Assembly (NCBI GenBank): GCA_003550325.1 | Contig: QKWP01000778.1 | Span: 85,581 to 149,580, forward strand | Direction: 5' to 3' | DNA: 64,000 nucleotides | From: Gigaspora rosea | Taxonomy: Eukaryota; Glomeromycota; Glomeromycetes; Diversisporales; Gigasporaceae | In this document: piece after piece, positions 23,690 through 35,152 of the stretch | How positions within the stretch are numbered: position 1 is the stretch's first letter | How the letters are laid out: each line of letters starts with the position of its first letter | Made by a program: the position numbers and the translations under genes | The notes under the pieces: generated by a model | Database searches by the model: none | The model's input: only the letters and a program-made list of their open reading frames with translations | What the model was told of the DNA's origin: nothing

Positions 23690-24330
23690 AAAAAATTACA
23701 ACATATGCTCTGATTTTTGGAATTTATAAAAAAAGCTTATTTTTTTAAAACTTTAAAGCTATATAATTTTTGATCTACTAGTTCATTTTAAATGATTTTA
23801 CTACCAAAAATGTTCATCTCTTTGAGATGATTCCAACAAGCCCAAAATCATAAAGATCCAATCACAGGATCATAAGAAAAATGCACTATCAAATAGGACC
23901 CGAAATATACATAGATAGGTCAAGTATGAGTTTGCTTATTTTTGAGGTTTTTTATGCAGATTTTATCTATTTATAGTAATTTTTTTGCTTATTTTTAAAG
24001 TTTTTCTGCTGATCTTTTCTTTTTTAGTAATCCTATAATTAACTTGACCTATCTATATATATTTCGGGGTCCTTATCAAATAAGTGATGCATCTGAAATT
24101 GGTTTGATTTATGTTAAACCAATTTCAGGTGCATCACCTATTTGATAGCACATTTTCTTATAACCTTGTGATTGGATTTTTATGATTTTTAGCTCATTGG
24201 GATCGTCTTAAAGAGATGAACAGTTTGGTAGTAAAATCATTTAAAATGGACTAGTAGATTAAAAATTATTTAGCTTTAAAGTTTAAAAAAATAAACTTTT
24301 TTTATAAAGTCCAAAAATCGGAGCATATGA
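23690..24330. repeat. Long imperfect palindrome (foldback), split by a MITE
   Basis: The arms begin CATATGCTCTGATTTTTGGA near 23703 and end in the inverse near 24330, pairing over about 190 bp each (TCATCTCTTTGAGATGA, GATTGGATTTTTATGA modules). The MITE at 23895-24073 sits between TATCAAAT copies derived from this palindrome. Confidence 0.6.
23895..24073. mobile_element. hAT-like MITE, ATAGATAGGTCA subfamily, 179 bp
   Basis: Ends AGGACCCGAAATATACATAG and (right, inverted) AGGACCCCGAAATATATATA, with a perfect 8-bp duplication TATCAAAT (23887-23894, 24074-24081). Relatives: 13631-13808, a left fragment at 24634-24689 and a right fragment at 38155-38275. Confidence 0.75.
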
Positions 24331-24633
24331 AAAGTATTTGTTACAGAAAATCTGTAAGCCAGCTTTATCTACTATTCTAATATATAAAGACTTATATACA
24401 GTAGTTCTTATATAGTAATTTGCTACAACAACTATTTTCTTCCTAAAAATTATTCTAATAACTGGTCCTACCTTTAGTTTACCAATGGCAGTTGTTAGCT
24501 TATTAAGATTGCTAACCTTTTTTTAATTTTTCTTATCTAAACTTTAGATTAAAAAGCATTAGATCTATATCTATATAAACAAAAACAGCTTACAAGAAAT
24601 TAATAAAAAATAATAAAAAAGAGTGAAAAACAG

Positions 24634-24689
24634 GACCCCAAAATATACATAAATAAATTAGATATTAGTTTGCTTATTTTGGGCGTCGT
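24634..24689. mobile_element. Left-end fragment of the ATAGATAGGTCA hAT-like MITE
   Basis: AGGACCCCAAAATATACATA followed by the family's TTAGTTTGCTTATTTT block, then an abrupt change into the next TIR element. Confidence 0.5.
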
Positions 24690-24967
24690 CTAAAGCCATG
24701 TATCCATATGACATTTTTGTATAAATCAACCAAACGGAATTGCAAAATTTTGTTTACACGGATCAGCACGAAGAAGTCAAAAAACAAAAAAAACACAAGA
24801 ATATAAAAACGGCATTCTAAACCTACCTTGGGCCATTAATAAAAAATATAGGAAAGGTAATTTTACCTATATTGGTTCTAACCCCAACCCCTCGCCCTAA
24901 TGCTAAACAGTCTCTGATACGAATTTTAACTAAAATTTTAAAAAATTATGTGGATACATGGCTTTAG
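24690..24967. mobile_element. TIR element with CTAAAGCCATGTATCCA ends, 278 bp
   Basis: A perfect 17-bp inverted terminal pair CTAAAGCCATGTATCCA. Non-coding inside. No target duplication found. It abuts a truncated hAT-like MITE on the left. Confidence 0.6.
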
Positions 24968-26019
24968 CTATCCCTAGTGAATTGACTCGACAAAAAAATC
25001 ATTGATCGATGATTGATTAAAAAAAATTTTCAATGATCGATCAAAAATCGATTATTATATTTAATCGAATATAATCGATCAAGCATATAAATTATAAGCT
25101 TGAGCATATATAATCGATCAATCATTGGGTAATCATTGATCGATTATCAAATTAAAAATTAGGCAGCTATGTAACCTTCGCAGATATCCCTGCTTTGCAT
25201 ACTCAATAATCATCATGTCACGGACAAACATTAGGGCCGTGCCGTGGGAATTCTAATACCGTTACTTTTGATTTTCCTCTTTTTTTTTAGTTAATTCAAT
25301 ATTTACCGGTAATTAGCGGTATAATTAGAACGACCAAGTGAGCTTGCCGTTGCAATGAAAAAAAAGATGGTCGAGACCATCTTTTTCATCATAAAGTTGT
25401 GCTTATTGGTTAAAATTTAAGAACCGTATTTCACACTATGAACCTTCAGCAAAATTGCTGTAAAATCATCTTAGTTAATTATGGTACTTTCATTGCCAGT
25501 GCTTCAGGTTGTAAACCAAACTTGTCTTTCTTTTTATCACTGTTTCCTGGTAAGCAAAACCTGCTTTTAATTTTTGGATATTCTTTGTAAATAATTTAGT
25601 GCCAATGATAAGGTCTTGAAATTTCTCCAAAGCTGCGCAGAATATTTAACTTTCAGAAGATATTTAGTTGTTTTTGAGATTATGGCAAGTATGCTTTTTT
25701 CTAACTTTGGTAGCAATTGGCAATTTCTTTTTATTGATTTGTGGTTCTTGTAGTTCAGTTATTTAAATATTAACTGTTTATGCACGATTTCGTTTACTAG
25801 ATTTTTATATTGAGGAGGATGCTTGAGAGCACCCATAGTAACAATAAAACCAGGAATAGAAACATGTGAATAACGCTAGGGTATTCTCAAGCAGCATGCT
25901 CGATATAATTAGCTAGTGATTGAGATAGTGCTTAACCATTACGGCATTATTAATTAGGCCATTTTTGGAGAATTGATAGTATGGATATTGAAGACTGATA
26001 TCGTGGATGATAATATGAT
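24968..26019. other. Spacer with one end of a TAGTGAATTGACTCG element
   Basis: TAGTGAATTGACTCGA at 24982 starts a block of ATTGATCGAT words that reappears inverted at about 36050-36200, so these are two copies of one family. The remaining DNA to 26019 has no ORF; a hairpin GATGGTCGAGACCATC lies near 25366. Confidence 0.4.
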
Positions 26020-26027
26020 TGAAACAT

Positions 26028-26397
26028 TGGGGTGTGCGGTCAACTAAGTAAATCAAAACTATAGATCAGAATAGTGATCAAAATAGTGATCGATTACTTT
26101 TTATATATATTTTAAATATATATTAAAAGCAATAAAAAATCCCGATCACTATTCTGATCACTCTCCTGATCAATAAATTAAATATTTAATTTTTATATGG
26201 TACTACTGTAGTACCATATAAAAATTAAATATTTATTTTTTTTGAATTTATTGATCAGGAGAGTGATCAAAATAGTGATTGGGATTTTTTATTGCTTTTA
26301 ATATATATTTAAAATATATATAAAAAGTGATCGATCACTATTTTGATCACTATTCTGATCTATAGTTTTAATTTACTTAGTTGACCGCACACCCCAC
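26028..26397. mobile_element. Near-perfect palindromic MITE, 370 bp
   Basis: Ends TGGGGTGTGCGGTCAACTAA and its inverse. The whole element folds on itself around GGTACTACTGTAGTACC at its centre, with very few mismatches. The 8-bp duplication TGAAACAT flanks it (26020-26027, 26398-26405). No coding capacity. High arm identity implies recent origin or conversion. Confidence 0.75.
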
Positions 26398-26405
26398 TGA
26401 AACAT

Positions 26406-26858
26406 GCCACATATCTTCTTCAATGTGATTAATTTATAATCATATTGGTGCTCAAGTATTACAATTAATTAAAATACTGATTGCAATTGAGCAAGTATCT
26501 TTACTACCATTTATCGATTATGTTTTTACAAATCGAAAAATGAAAACGATAGATCAATAAAAGAAAAAAGCAATCCACGACACTTTCAATTTCTGTTTTT
26601 CTTTCTTTTTGGGTCCTCAATATCGCTAAATATTTGCAACGCCTTCTTTAATTGCTCTTTATTTTTCCAACAATAATTTATTCATTTTTTTTTAAAAACT
26701 AAACCCCTGTTTTACTCGGTCTCCTTTTTTATAATTTATATGAACCAAAAACCTTTTTATTTGCGCAGCTAAAATTTTTAGTATAAATAATAAGGTACCG
26801 TAATAATTCATCAACGTTAATAATTTATATGGAATATAATATAGTAATTCTTTTATTT
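26406..26858. other. Unassigned spacer
   Basis: AT-rich DNA between the palindromic MITE and the SINE copy. No gene, repeat end or RNA feature is seen. Confidence 0.4.
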
Positions 26859-26875
26859 AAAATATTTATATAGAC

Positions 26876-27090
26876 AAATAGGCAATCCCCTAGTTGGGTT
26901 GTAGGTATGGCAACTAGTGTAGAACCTTCGGGCGGACTACTTAAATTAGACAACCAAAAGTTGTACGTGTGGCTAGTTGTACTCTCATTCAATGTAACTC
27001 AATTGTGGATGCGCCCAAAGAGGCGCCCTTGATCCACAGGCTTGATTAAATAAACTCTCACCCAAAGCGGGAACTTTAACACAAAAAAAA
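26876..27090 (+). mobile_element. 5'-truncated SINE copy with poly(A) and long TSD
   Basis: About 110 bp (TAGTTGGGTTGTAGGTATGG..GTGGCTAGTTGTA) match the 3' third of the SINE at 1374-2066. The copy is flanked by a perfect 17-bp duplication AAAATATTTATATAGAC (26859-26875, 27091-27107) and ends in an A-run: hallmarks of target-primed retroposition. The terminal ~90 bp, with a hairpin GTGGATGCGCC..GGCGCC..GATCCAC, are absent from the 1.4-kb copy. Confidence 0.85.
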
Positions 27091-28186
27091 AAAATATTTA
27101 TATAGACGATAACACAAAATTTTGTAATGATTACAAAATTTGAAAAACGAAATAATAAAAATTATAATTTCTAATTATAAAAATTATAATATTTACTATT
27201 TCTTTTAACAAAAAGAAGTTCATTGATTGTATCAGGCTTAAGCCTGTTTCTTTTATCTGTTATTTGTTTACCTGCATCACTAAAAAGACGTTCACTGGGA
27301 ACAGAAGTTACAGGAATTCCTAAATATTTTTGAAATATTTTGAAAAGAATAGGAAAGTCTTTCTTATTATCTCTCCACCATTTAAATGGATTTTCATCAC
27401 TATTAGCTTGTGGTGTCCGAAATCTATCAAGATAATTATTAATTTCATCATTATTAATAATCTCTTTTTCCTCTTCTTCTTCAAACAGATGTAATTTGAA
27501 ATTGCTTATTATTTTTTCTTTAAGCTTATTTTTATTGTTAGGTTCTTGACTACTATTTAAAGATTCCTCATCTTTAATATAGGCGTATTCTATCTTAATA
27601 ATCTGATTGCTCTTTCTTTATCGTCTTTTGACCACCCTTTCATTTTTTTGAATCTAGGATCTAAAATACTTGCAAGTAAGACAGAATCTGGTGGAGAATC
27701 AAAATAATGAAAAAGAGCATTGTAAATTGTAATTTGACCAAATTAATAATTTTAGTAATATTTGGTCTATTAGTACTATCAATTTCCTTTTCAGTTTCGT
27801 TTTCAGTCTCTTCTTCGGCGTTGTCATCAGCCTCTTCCTCCTCCTGATTTAATTCTCGTCTTATCGATCCAATATCTAATATTTTTATTATTATATTTTT
27901 AAATAATTAGTAATTAATAATATAAATTATTGCACGAGTCTTATGTGACAACCCGTGCTTTTTTATTTACTTATTGTTACGGGATTGTTACGTCAAAGTA
28001 CTTTTCAAATTATTAAAAAATCCCTATTATATAATACCGTCATAATTTTAAAAGCTTAGAATATATTGTATCCGGAGTACTAATAGAGATGGACAAATTT
28101 GCATCGATTGCGCGATTCCAGGTTGACTCCTCGAAGTCTATTTTTTTGAAATACCGTTCACCGAAGTCGTAATCTATTTTATTAAC

Positions 28187-28323
28187 GTTATTTCACTGAT
28201 CTTATTTCATCATCAATTATTTTATCGATAGCTCATTTCATCGACAAAAATTGCACTGATCTTAACTCAATTCTAATCTGACCCTAACGACAATTAGCAG
28301 AATTAATTTGTCAGTGAAATAAC
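28187..28323. mobile_element. MITE with GTTATTTCACTGA ends, 137 bp
   Basis: A perfect 13-bp inverted pair GTTATTTCACTGA / TCAGTGAAATAAC. The TTTCACTGA word is shared with the element at 28558-28710. No target duplication was established. Confidence 0.5.
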
Positions 28324-28507
28324 AGTTATATAGATATGATTTTTGAATCTTTCCAATGCGTGCATACATATGAAGCACTAAGTTATAAAGTCTTACGCAT
28401 TGGAATAAGATTTTTTTAATCATTTCAGCATGTATAAATTCCGCTTTTAAAAAATTTCCAGAGATGACATATAAATTTACTATTGTTTCATAAGTATATT
28501 TATTCAA
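28324..28507 (-). pseudogene. PPR gene fragment between two MITEs
   Basis: The minus-strand translation contains two PPR-like hairpins (YTYETIVNLYVISGNFLKAE, then VRLYNLVLHMYARIGKIQKS). It lacks a full protein context and is bordered on both sides by TTTCACTGA-ended MITEs. It is not a piece of the intact PPR gene at 8400-9854, whose wording differs. Probably a captured or orphaned exon. Confidence 0.5.
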
Positions 28508-28557
28508 GTGTAATCTGTTCTCCTATGTTGGGTGGTGCAATAATCACTTCACCGACA

Positions 28558-28710
28558 TGTCATTTCACTGACTATTCACAGACAATTATTTCACTGACAG
28601 TTATGTTTAAAATTAAGTTAAGATTAGTGCAATTATTAAAAAAAAACTTGTTGGTAAATAATTGTCACGAAAAGACATCATCAGTGAAATAAGGTATCAG
28701 TGAAATGACA
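28558..28710. mobile_element. MITE with TGTCATTTCACTGA ends, 153 bp
   Basis: A perfect 14-bp inverted pair TGTCATTTCACTGA / TCAGTGAAATGACA, with extra internal copies of TTTCACTGA. Related to the 28187 element. Confidence 0.5.
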
Positions 28711-29480
28711 CGTATTCATACCCTAGATAAGTACTGATTCTGAATTGAGCTACCCGTCTTTGAAAAACAGAGTATCCAGCTTGAAAATTAGTAAAGTTAG
28801 AGTTAGGGCTAGCATATTATGAACGATTTTTACAATATTCGATTCTTCTCAGAGAAAAATCGAATAGAGCATATTAGTTCAATCATAATTTTTAAGCCGA
28901 GTACATACCCCGTTTGAGAATTCCAAAACTAGATAGCCAAATTCTAAATCAGAATTCTGGAGTACAAAATATAACTTAAAAATTTATTTTAATTGTGATG
29001 CTTTGGCAGTATTTATATAGTACAATCGAGCGTTATCGACCAAAATTGAGTATTTTTTGATTGATAGTTTGGATTATACTTGGTTTTGTTCCTGGAATTA
29101 GATATCGACCTGCTTCTTTAACATAATATCCCATAGCCTCCATAGTATTTAAAACTGCGTCTGTTGCTTGTTTCAATCCCCAGAAAGTATATTCTACTCC
29201 TGCTCCTGCTCCTTTCAAACCAGTACATACCTCTATGCTAACTATTATATATGTCTACATACAGTAATTTGAAAAGCATGATGGTAATAACTATCGCAGA
29301 TCATAATGAAATCGAATTAAAATGAAATGTTTAGCCTTCTAAAACTACTTATACATAAATTCGACTCTAAAACTAATCTTTAATCTTAACCTCTAGCCCT
29401 AAAAAATACGGCTCAAAAAAAATTTTTTTTTGATGGGTTTGTCAATTTTTTACTATACATATTACATTTTAATCCGATTT
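28711..29480. other. Foreign DNA inside the hAT relic, unassigned
   Basis: Separates two transposase parts. A 61-codon minus-strand frame (29218-29033; VEYTFWGLKQATDAVLNTME) looks protein-like in composition but matches nothing I recognise and lacks a complete gene structure. A palindromic patch with TTCGATTCTTCTC..GAAAAATCGAATA lies near 28838-28866. Confidence 0.3.
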
Positions 29481-31929
29481 CGTTTAATCTGTCACAATAA
29501 CTGTTGCTATATTAACAAAAAGAATAAAAATACCTTCATCATTTTCTTCTTCGACTACAATATAGTTATATTTTAAAACTTGTATAGTAGGATATATTAG
29601 TGACAACGTGCAATACTTTTGACCACCAAGCCATTCTGTTGCTTCTTCGATTGGTTTGAAAAGTTCAAGTAAACGATCAAGCAAGTCCCATTCCCAATAT
29701 TTCAAGAACCGTTTTTTTAATATCTCATGATCTTTTTTTGCTTCTTTATTAGTTTCTAAAGAAAGCTTAAAAATAACATGCTTTATGAAATCTTTCAATT
29801 CTTTTAAGTACTTCCAAGAAGCCAAAGAAGATCCCCACTGAGAATTATATTCATTGATAGTTCTTACAATTTTTAAAGGAACATAAATTGCTGCTTCGCC
29901 TATTTCATTATCTGAAGTTAGATCTAATAAATTTGGATTAGATGGACCTTGATCGGCTGAAGCTGCAATTGAACTATTCGGTACATCTTGATTAACGTCT
30001 GGATCTTCGTATCTTGATAATAATTGATGTTGTGCTTCTTCTAATCTCTCATTTTGTTTAGGAGAATTAAAAAAACTACTTAATTTTTTATATCTTTTAT
30101 ATATAGTTTAATTTTTTTCAATGCTTTATTTACACATAATTGAAGAGTATGTGCTGAGCATGGTACACACTCAACATTTTTCCACTCACGAATCGCCTTT
30201 ACCATATTAGAACCACTATCAGTAACTGCTACTTTAACTTTATTAATTAAACTGAAAGATGTAATTTTAGAAATTATAGTATTACGAATGCGATCACCAG
30301 TATGAGGATATTTAAAAGGTTCAATACAAATAAGTATATCGTATAGCTCCATATTATTATTTAACCAATGACAGGTTATTCCGATATACCCATCTTTCGC
30401 ACATGACGTCCAAAGACCTGTCGTTATAGGTGCATTATTACAGGATTCACTAATTAATTTTTTCACTGCCTGAAATGTTTTGTGATACCCAAATATTTAA
30501 TTTTTTTTTGATAGTTCGATAACATGGTAAACAAAATGCTGGATCAAATTTTTTCATCATTTTTTAAAATCCTAATCTGTTTGCTGCATTAAAAGGTTGG
30601 GAATCGATTATTATCCAATCTGTAACAAGCACGTTGTAATTCATTTTGTTTTGATTCTTTATGCAGTGTTACTTTCTTTAATTGATCATCAATTTTTATT
30701 TGTTTCTAAAAAAATAAAATACGTATTAGTAAAAATATTAAATATAACTTATTAAAATTATAAGTTAAATTTTGCTTACTGATTTCTCTTCATATTTTTT
30801 ATAAACGGATACCAAATGATAATTCATACTACTAGTTTGAGAATTATAAACACAATTCCATCCGCATTCTATTGCTTCATCCTGGTTTATAATATATCTA
30901 CAGTAAGCAAGGCCATCAGTTTTTACCCCAAAGTGCATCCAAACCCAACTAGTTTTATTATTTCCGATATCAATCCATTGACGCTCTTCCGAGAGTAAAT
31001 CATTATTATTATTATGATTTTTTTTACTTTTTTGCTAAGAGGATAGTGTCGAATTCTTGCGCTTTTTTAAATTGGACATTTTTAAAGTACTAAATACTAG
31101 TATAAAAATTGGATTCAGGATTTATATATGCTATATTTCTAGTTAATGGTAGGTCAACAAATTAAAAAAATAGTGCAGCATATGCTTACAATACCTTGCA
31201 AGTAAAAGCTCCTTAATTTGATTGATAATTATAATAATACAAGATGGGGGTGGAAGTTTAATTTAATGCACTGCTTGTTTTAGAAATCATAACAAGATAA
31301 AAAGAACATTACACATAAAAAAACTTCCAACTACGTACGTACGTACATTATAGGAAAATAATTCTGACTCGCATCTAACCTTTTTCTCCTTTAGGTCATA
31401 CAAAATTATATACTTGGTTTTCATATCATGAGATGGTGATCAGTGACCCGGCCGCACGACTTTTTTTTTTTATAGTAAAAATTTTTTTTTTTTTTAATAA
31501 GGTCGCATTAAGTAAAAAAAAATTTTCCGGGCATTGAGGACTCTATAGATCATAAGAAATCAGAAAAAACTTTATAGTTTAACTAGGCGCTTGAATTGCT
31601 TTTACATATTATTATAGTGTAATTTTAATGCAATTCTCAAATTTTATTGATTTCATGTTATAATTTATAGTAAAACAGTAGAGCTTTGTATTAATGACAA
31701 GAAATTGTTTGATGCTTATTTTGTCTTTACATATTTGTGGTGTTATTGGTTCAAATTTTTTGAATACCATACATTTCCGGTTATGCATAAAATTTTATTA
31801 CTTCAATTTTTTTATTACAATTAAGTAGCCATATTTTTTGTTTAATTCATTCTACTTGAAATTAAATATTGTCTCTCATTACGATGCATTCTATATTCTA
31901 TTATTTATTTATTATTTTATCTATTACGG

Positions 31930-34370
31930 AACTACCATATGTGTGGTTAAGAGTTAATTTTGCATCAGAATTATCATAATTTCTATCGTGATCACAATAT
32001 GTTGATAAATTTAGATAGTTTGCATTAGAATTGATATGATTTTTATCTGAAAAATTCTGTTACAATACTTACTTGTTACAATATGTGGTTAAAGTGAGTT
32101 AGCTTGCATCAGAATTATCATAATTTCTATTGTGAATTGCTGTCATTAATTTTGTACTTGCTATTCGAGTAACTATAGTATTAAGTTAAATTGAATTAGT
32201 TTCTATTTTGAATTACAGTAGAAAAATTTCCTTCATGGAACTTTATTGTTAACATCGGTTGAGAGTACAAGAGTGAGTGTTATCCAATTTAGCTCCAACG
32301 GTTAACCTATGTCGGGGTTATAACACTTGTATATGTGATATAATGTCACGAAACTCTTAAACTGAGTCGGAGTTGTTTTAATAGATTAACTTTAATTATC
32401 GGGGGATTTATTATGTAACAATAAGAAATGCAAGGTAACAATAAAGAAATGAAGATAAAATAATACAATGATAATAAAAAAATATAACTAAACTACTAAA
32501 CTAATACTACACATCCGATTCTTATTATAAACTCTATAACTAAGACATCGTACGTTCTAAATCATAAGGGAAACTTATAGTCTTTGGAGACATTGTCTGA
32601 AGAAACTTTTCCAAGGCAAAAATTCATGCCTGAAATACATTTTAATTTACTAAGAGCTACTGTGTTATCTTTAATCTCAACCTTATCTTCTCAGCCATCA
32701 GTTTTCGGGTTGTGAATAATCTGCATTAAGATAGCCACCAAATATTGCTCACAATCGTTGTTCCAATTATTTCTTACAATAATTGTGTCAAATATTTACT
32801 ACAATGATTACTCTCTAAGATTTATCGTAAGATAGGAGTAACCAAACACCGGGATTAATCTATGTCTCTAAGCCTTCATCCGCCACCTAGGAGCCTCACA
32901 ATATTCTTGTGGCTTGAGTAATTCGGGCTTTTAGTACATTTATATTATGGGCTTAAGCCTCAGCCCAGAACCTTAAGGCCACGGGATTAAACTGTGGCAC
33001 TATTCTAGTGATTATAATTATGGCATTGTCATGATTACTGTAAATAATTCTGTTGCAAAACTTATTCACTATTCTAGTTACTATGAAAAGTGATTAAGGT
33101 TTGTTAGTTTGCGTTGATATTAACATGATTTATTCATAAGTCACTGAAAAAATTCTGATGCAGAACTTGTTTGCTATTCTGATTAAATAAGTTTACATTA
33201 GAATTATCATGATTTTTATCGTAAACAGAATTTTGTTACAGAATTTACTCATTATTTCAGTGACTTTAATTTTAGTTAAGCTTAAGTTAGTTTGTAATAA
33301 AATTGCCATTTTCTATTGGGTTACTGTAAATGTTTCTTTAACAGAACATGCTATTCCAATGACCACAATATTGGTTAAAGTGAATTAATTTGCATTGAAA
33401 TTAACATTATTTATTCATGAATTACTAAAAAGAATTCTGTTACAGGACTTACTGCTATTCTGATTAAGATGAGTCTACATTGGAATCATCATGTTCTATT
33501 GCGAGTTAATGTAAATAAAATTCTGTTGCAGAACTTATTATTCTGGTGAACATAATATGTAATTAAGCTTGAGTTAGTCTGCATTAAAATTGCCATGATT
33601 CCTATTGTTAGTTACTGTAAATAATTCTGTTATAGAACTTGTTTCCAGTAACTACGATATGTGGTTAAGATGAGTTAATCTGCATTGAAATTGTTGTTAT
33701 TTCTATCGTGAGTTACTGCGCATAATTTTGTTACAAACTTACTCACCATTCTAATAATTATTATATGTGTTAAGATGTGTTAGTTTGCATTGGAATTGTC
33801 GCAATTTCTAGTATGAGTCACCAAAAATTCTGTTATAAACTTACTTGCTATTCTAGTGATCTGTTAAAAAATTTAGGTTAGTTCGCAATAGGATTGTTGC
33901 GATTTCTAACTTACTCGTGATTCCAGTAATCGCAATAATTGTTTAAGGTGAGTTGGTTTGCATTTAAATTTACAGTAATGTGATTGGTTCATGAACTTTT
34001 AAAACAATTCTGTTATAGAATTTATTTGCTATTCTGAATAGGATGCATTAGAATTATTATGCAAGCTATAGCAAACAAAATCCTGTTACAGAATTTATTC
34101 ACTATTCTGGTGACTACAATATGTGGTTAAGATGATCTAGTTTGAATTGAAATTTCTATCATGTGTTGCTAAAAAATTCTATTACAAAACTTTTTCGCTA
34201 TTTTAATAACACAATATGTGGGTGTATTAATTTGCATCAGAATTATCATAATTTCTAAGGTGAGTATTACTGTAAAAATTCCGTTACCGAACTTACTCAC
34301 TATTTCAGTAATTTCTATCGTTAATACTGTAAAATTTTTGTTGCAAAGCCTATTATTCTTTTGACACAGC
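31930..34370. repeat. ~95-bp minisatellite array inside the 3.4-kb element
   Basis: The unit consensus contains AATTCTGTTACAGAACTTACT, CACTATTCTAGTGA, AATATGTGGTTAAG and TGAGTTAGTTTGCATTAGAA, then ATTTCTATCGTGAGTTACTG. CTGTTACAGAACTT-like landmarks recur near 33052, 33146, 33233, 33338, 33432, 33520, 33622, 33720, 33822, 34010, 34085, 34167 and 34272. Units are diverged. No coding role. Confidence 0.7.
32248..33000. mobile_element. Unidentified insertion within the minisatellite
   Basis: Non-array DNA breaking one unit. It starts TGTTAACATCGGTTGAGAG, has repeated CGGGGTTATAAC / CGGGATTAA motifs and ends near AAACTGTGGCA. TG..CA ends and ~750 bp would fit a solo LTR, but the flanks match only weakly and no coding or partner LTR is present. 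Confidence 0.3.
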
Positions 34371-34497
34371 ATGCGGTTCACTAATGCATGTTATTAGCAT
34401 TATCTATATCTCAGTTAATACTATCAAAGATATGTAGAATGTATAACGCGCAAAAGTTGGTTTTTAAAAATCATAAATAGATGTTTGAGTTTTTGAT

Positions 34498-34608
34498 TAG
34501 AGCTTGGATCCGGTTATCCGTTAGATACAAATTTAAAAGCAAAAATCCATCGAATATCCGTTAAATAATATGAAAACGGATGAAAAGGCTGACCAGACCC
34601 AAGCTCTA
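34498..34608. mobile_element. Small hAT-like TIR element, 111 bp
   Basis: Ends TAGAGCTTGGATC and, inverted, TAGAGCTTGGGTC, flanked by TTTGAT words on both sides. The CCGGTTATCCG interior resembles 17512-17600. Confidence 0.45.
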
Positions 34609-34837
34609 GTTTGATATTATCAGTAGAAGACTTAAATGACATAGTTATATAAAAGCATAGCATGATCTCGATGATTCAACTAATTGACCAATCAATTAAC
34701 GAATTAACGAATTAACTGCATGATTATCAAATGGAGAATTTCTATTGGTTATCTATATTAAAAAAAAAATTTCCAAACTCCACTTTACTGACCCGGCCGG
34801 GTTATGAAAACCAATTATATAATTTTGTATGGCCTTA

Positions 34838-35146
34838 GTAAAACCTCGCCATTTTAAAAAGCCGAAGAACTTTACAAAGATGCTTAAGAAAATTGTCAGG
34901 GCAACTTTGATAATGAAGAAAAAAAAACGCATTTTCTAAATATTTAGCAATTAGATTAATGAAAAGGTGTGCAAGAGCAAGTAGCATCGACCTAAAAAAG
35001 CAAGAAAAATTAGCCCGAAGAATTAGAAAAATCAGAGCCGAATTCGCAGTAAATGCAGATCCTTTAAAATTTTTAATTAACCTGCTAAAAAATGAAGTTT
35101 ATGCTAATTATATTTGGCTGGGTGGCGTCTAATACGTAAAATATTC
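34838..35146 (+). other. Possible gene remnant, unrecognised
   Basis: Two plus-strand frames are open in parts and rich in Lys, Glu and Leu (e.g. KKQEKLARRIRKIRAEFAVN, PLKFLINLLKNEVYANYIWL). There is no start, no domain I recognise and there are stops in each frame. The higher GC suggests a decayed exon; the alternative is chance. Confidence 0.25.
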
Positions 35147-35152
35147 ATGTTT

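Larger units (their letters stand above)
27205..31005 (-). pseudogene. Decayed hAT transposase with BED zinc finger
   Basis: Transposase of a hAT DNA transposon, read in pieces on the minus strand. N to C: a BED-type finger (about 31005-30780; SWVWMHFG, CxxY, HLVSVYKKY), an intron-like gap 30779-30697 (GTAAGC..TTTAG), the conserved DSQPFNAANRLGF stretch (~30600), an RNase H-fold part (30466-30080; VTDSGSNMVKAI, CSAHTLQLCVNKAL), a helical part (about 30070-29484; LDRLLELFKPIEEATE), the ASILDPRFKKMKGW stretch (~27640) and the C-terminal dimerisation domain (about 27470-27205; KWWRDNKKDFPILFK, SVPSERLFSDAG). In-frame stops and frameshifts break it, and about 1.57 kb of foreign DNA (about 27910-29480) separates the last two parts. 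Not functional as it stands; element ends not identified. Confidence 0.85.
31394..34834. mobile_element. 3.4-kb PIF/Harbinger-like TIR element carrying a minisatellite
   Basis: Ends GGTCATACAAAATTATATAC and (right, inverted) GGCCATACAAAATTATATAA, continuing TTGGTTTTCATA and a GACCCGGCCG motif. TTA flanks both sides (31391-31393, 34835-34837). No transposase ORF exists. About 2 kb of the interior is a tandem array of ~95-bp units, interrupted by an unrelated ~750-bp block and by a small TIR insertion. Confidence 0.75.
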
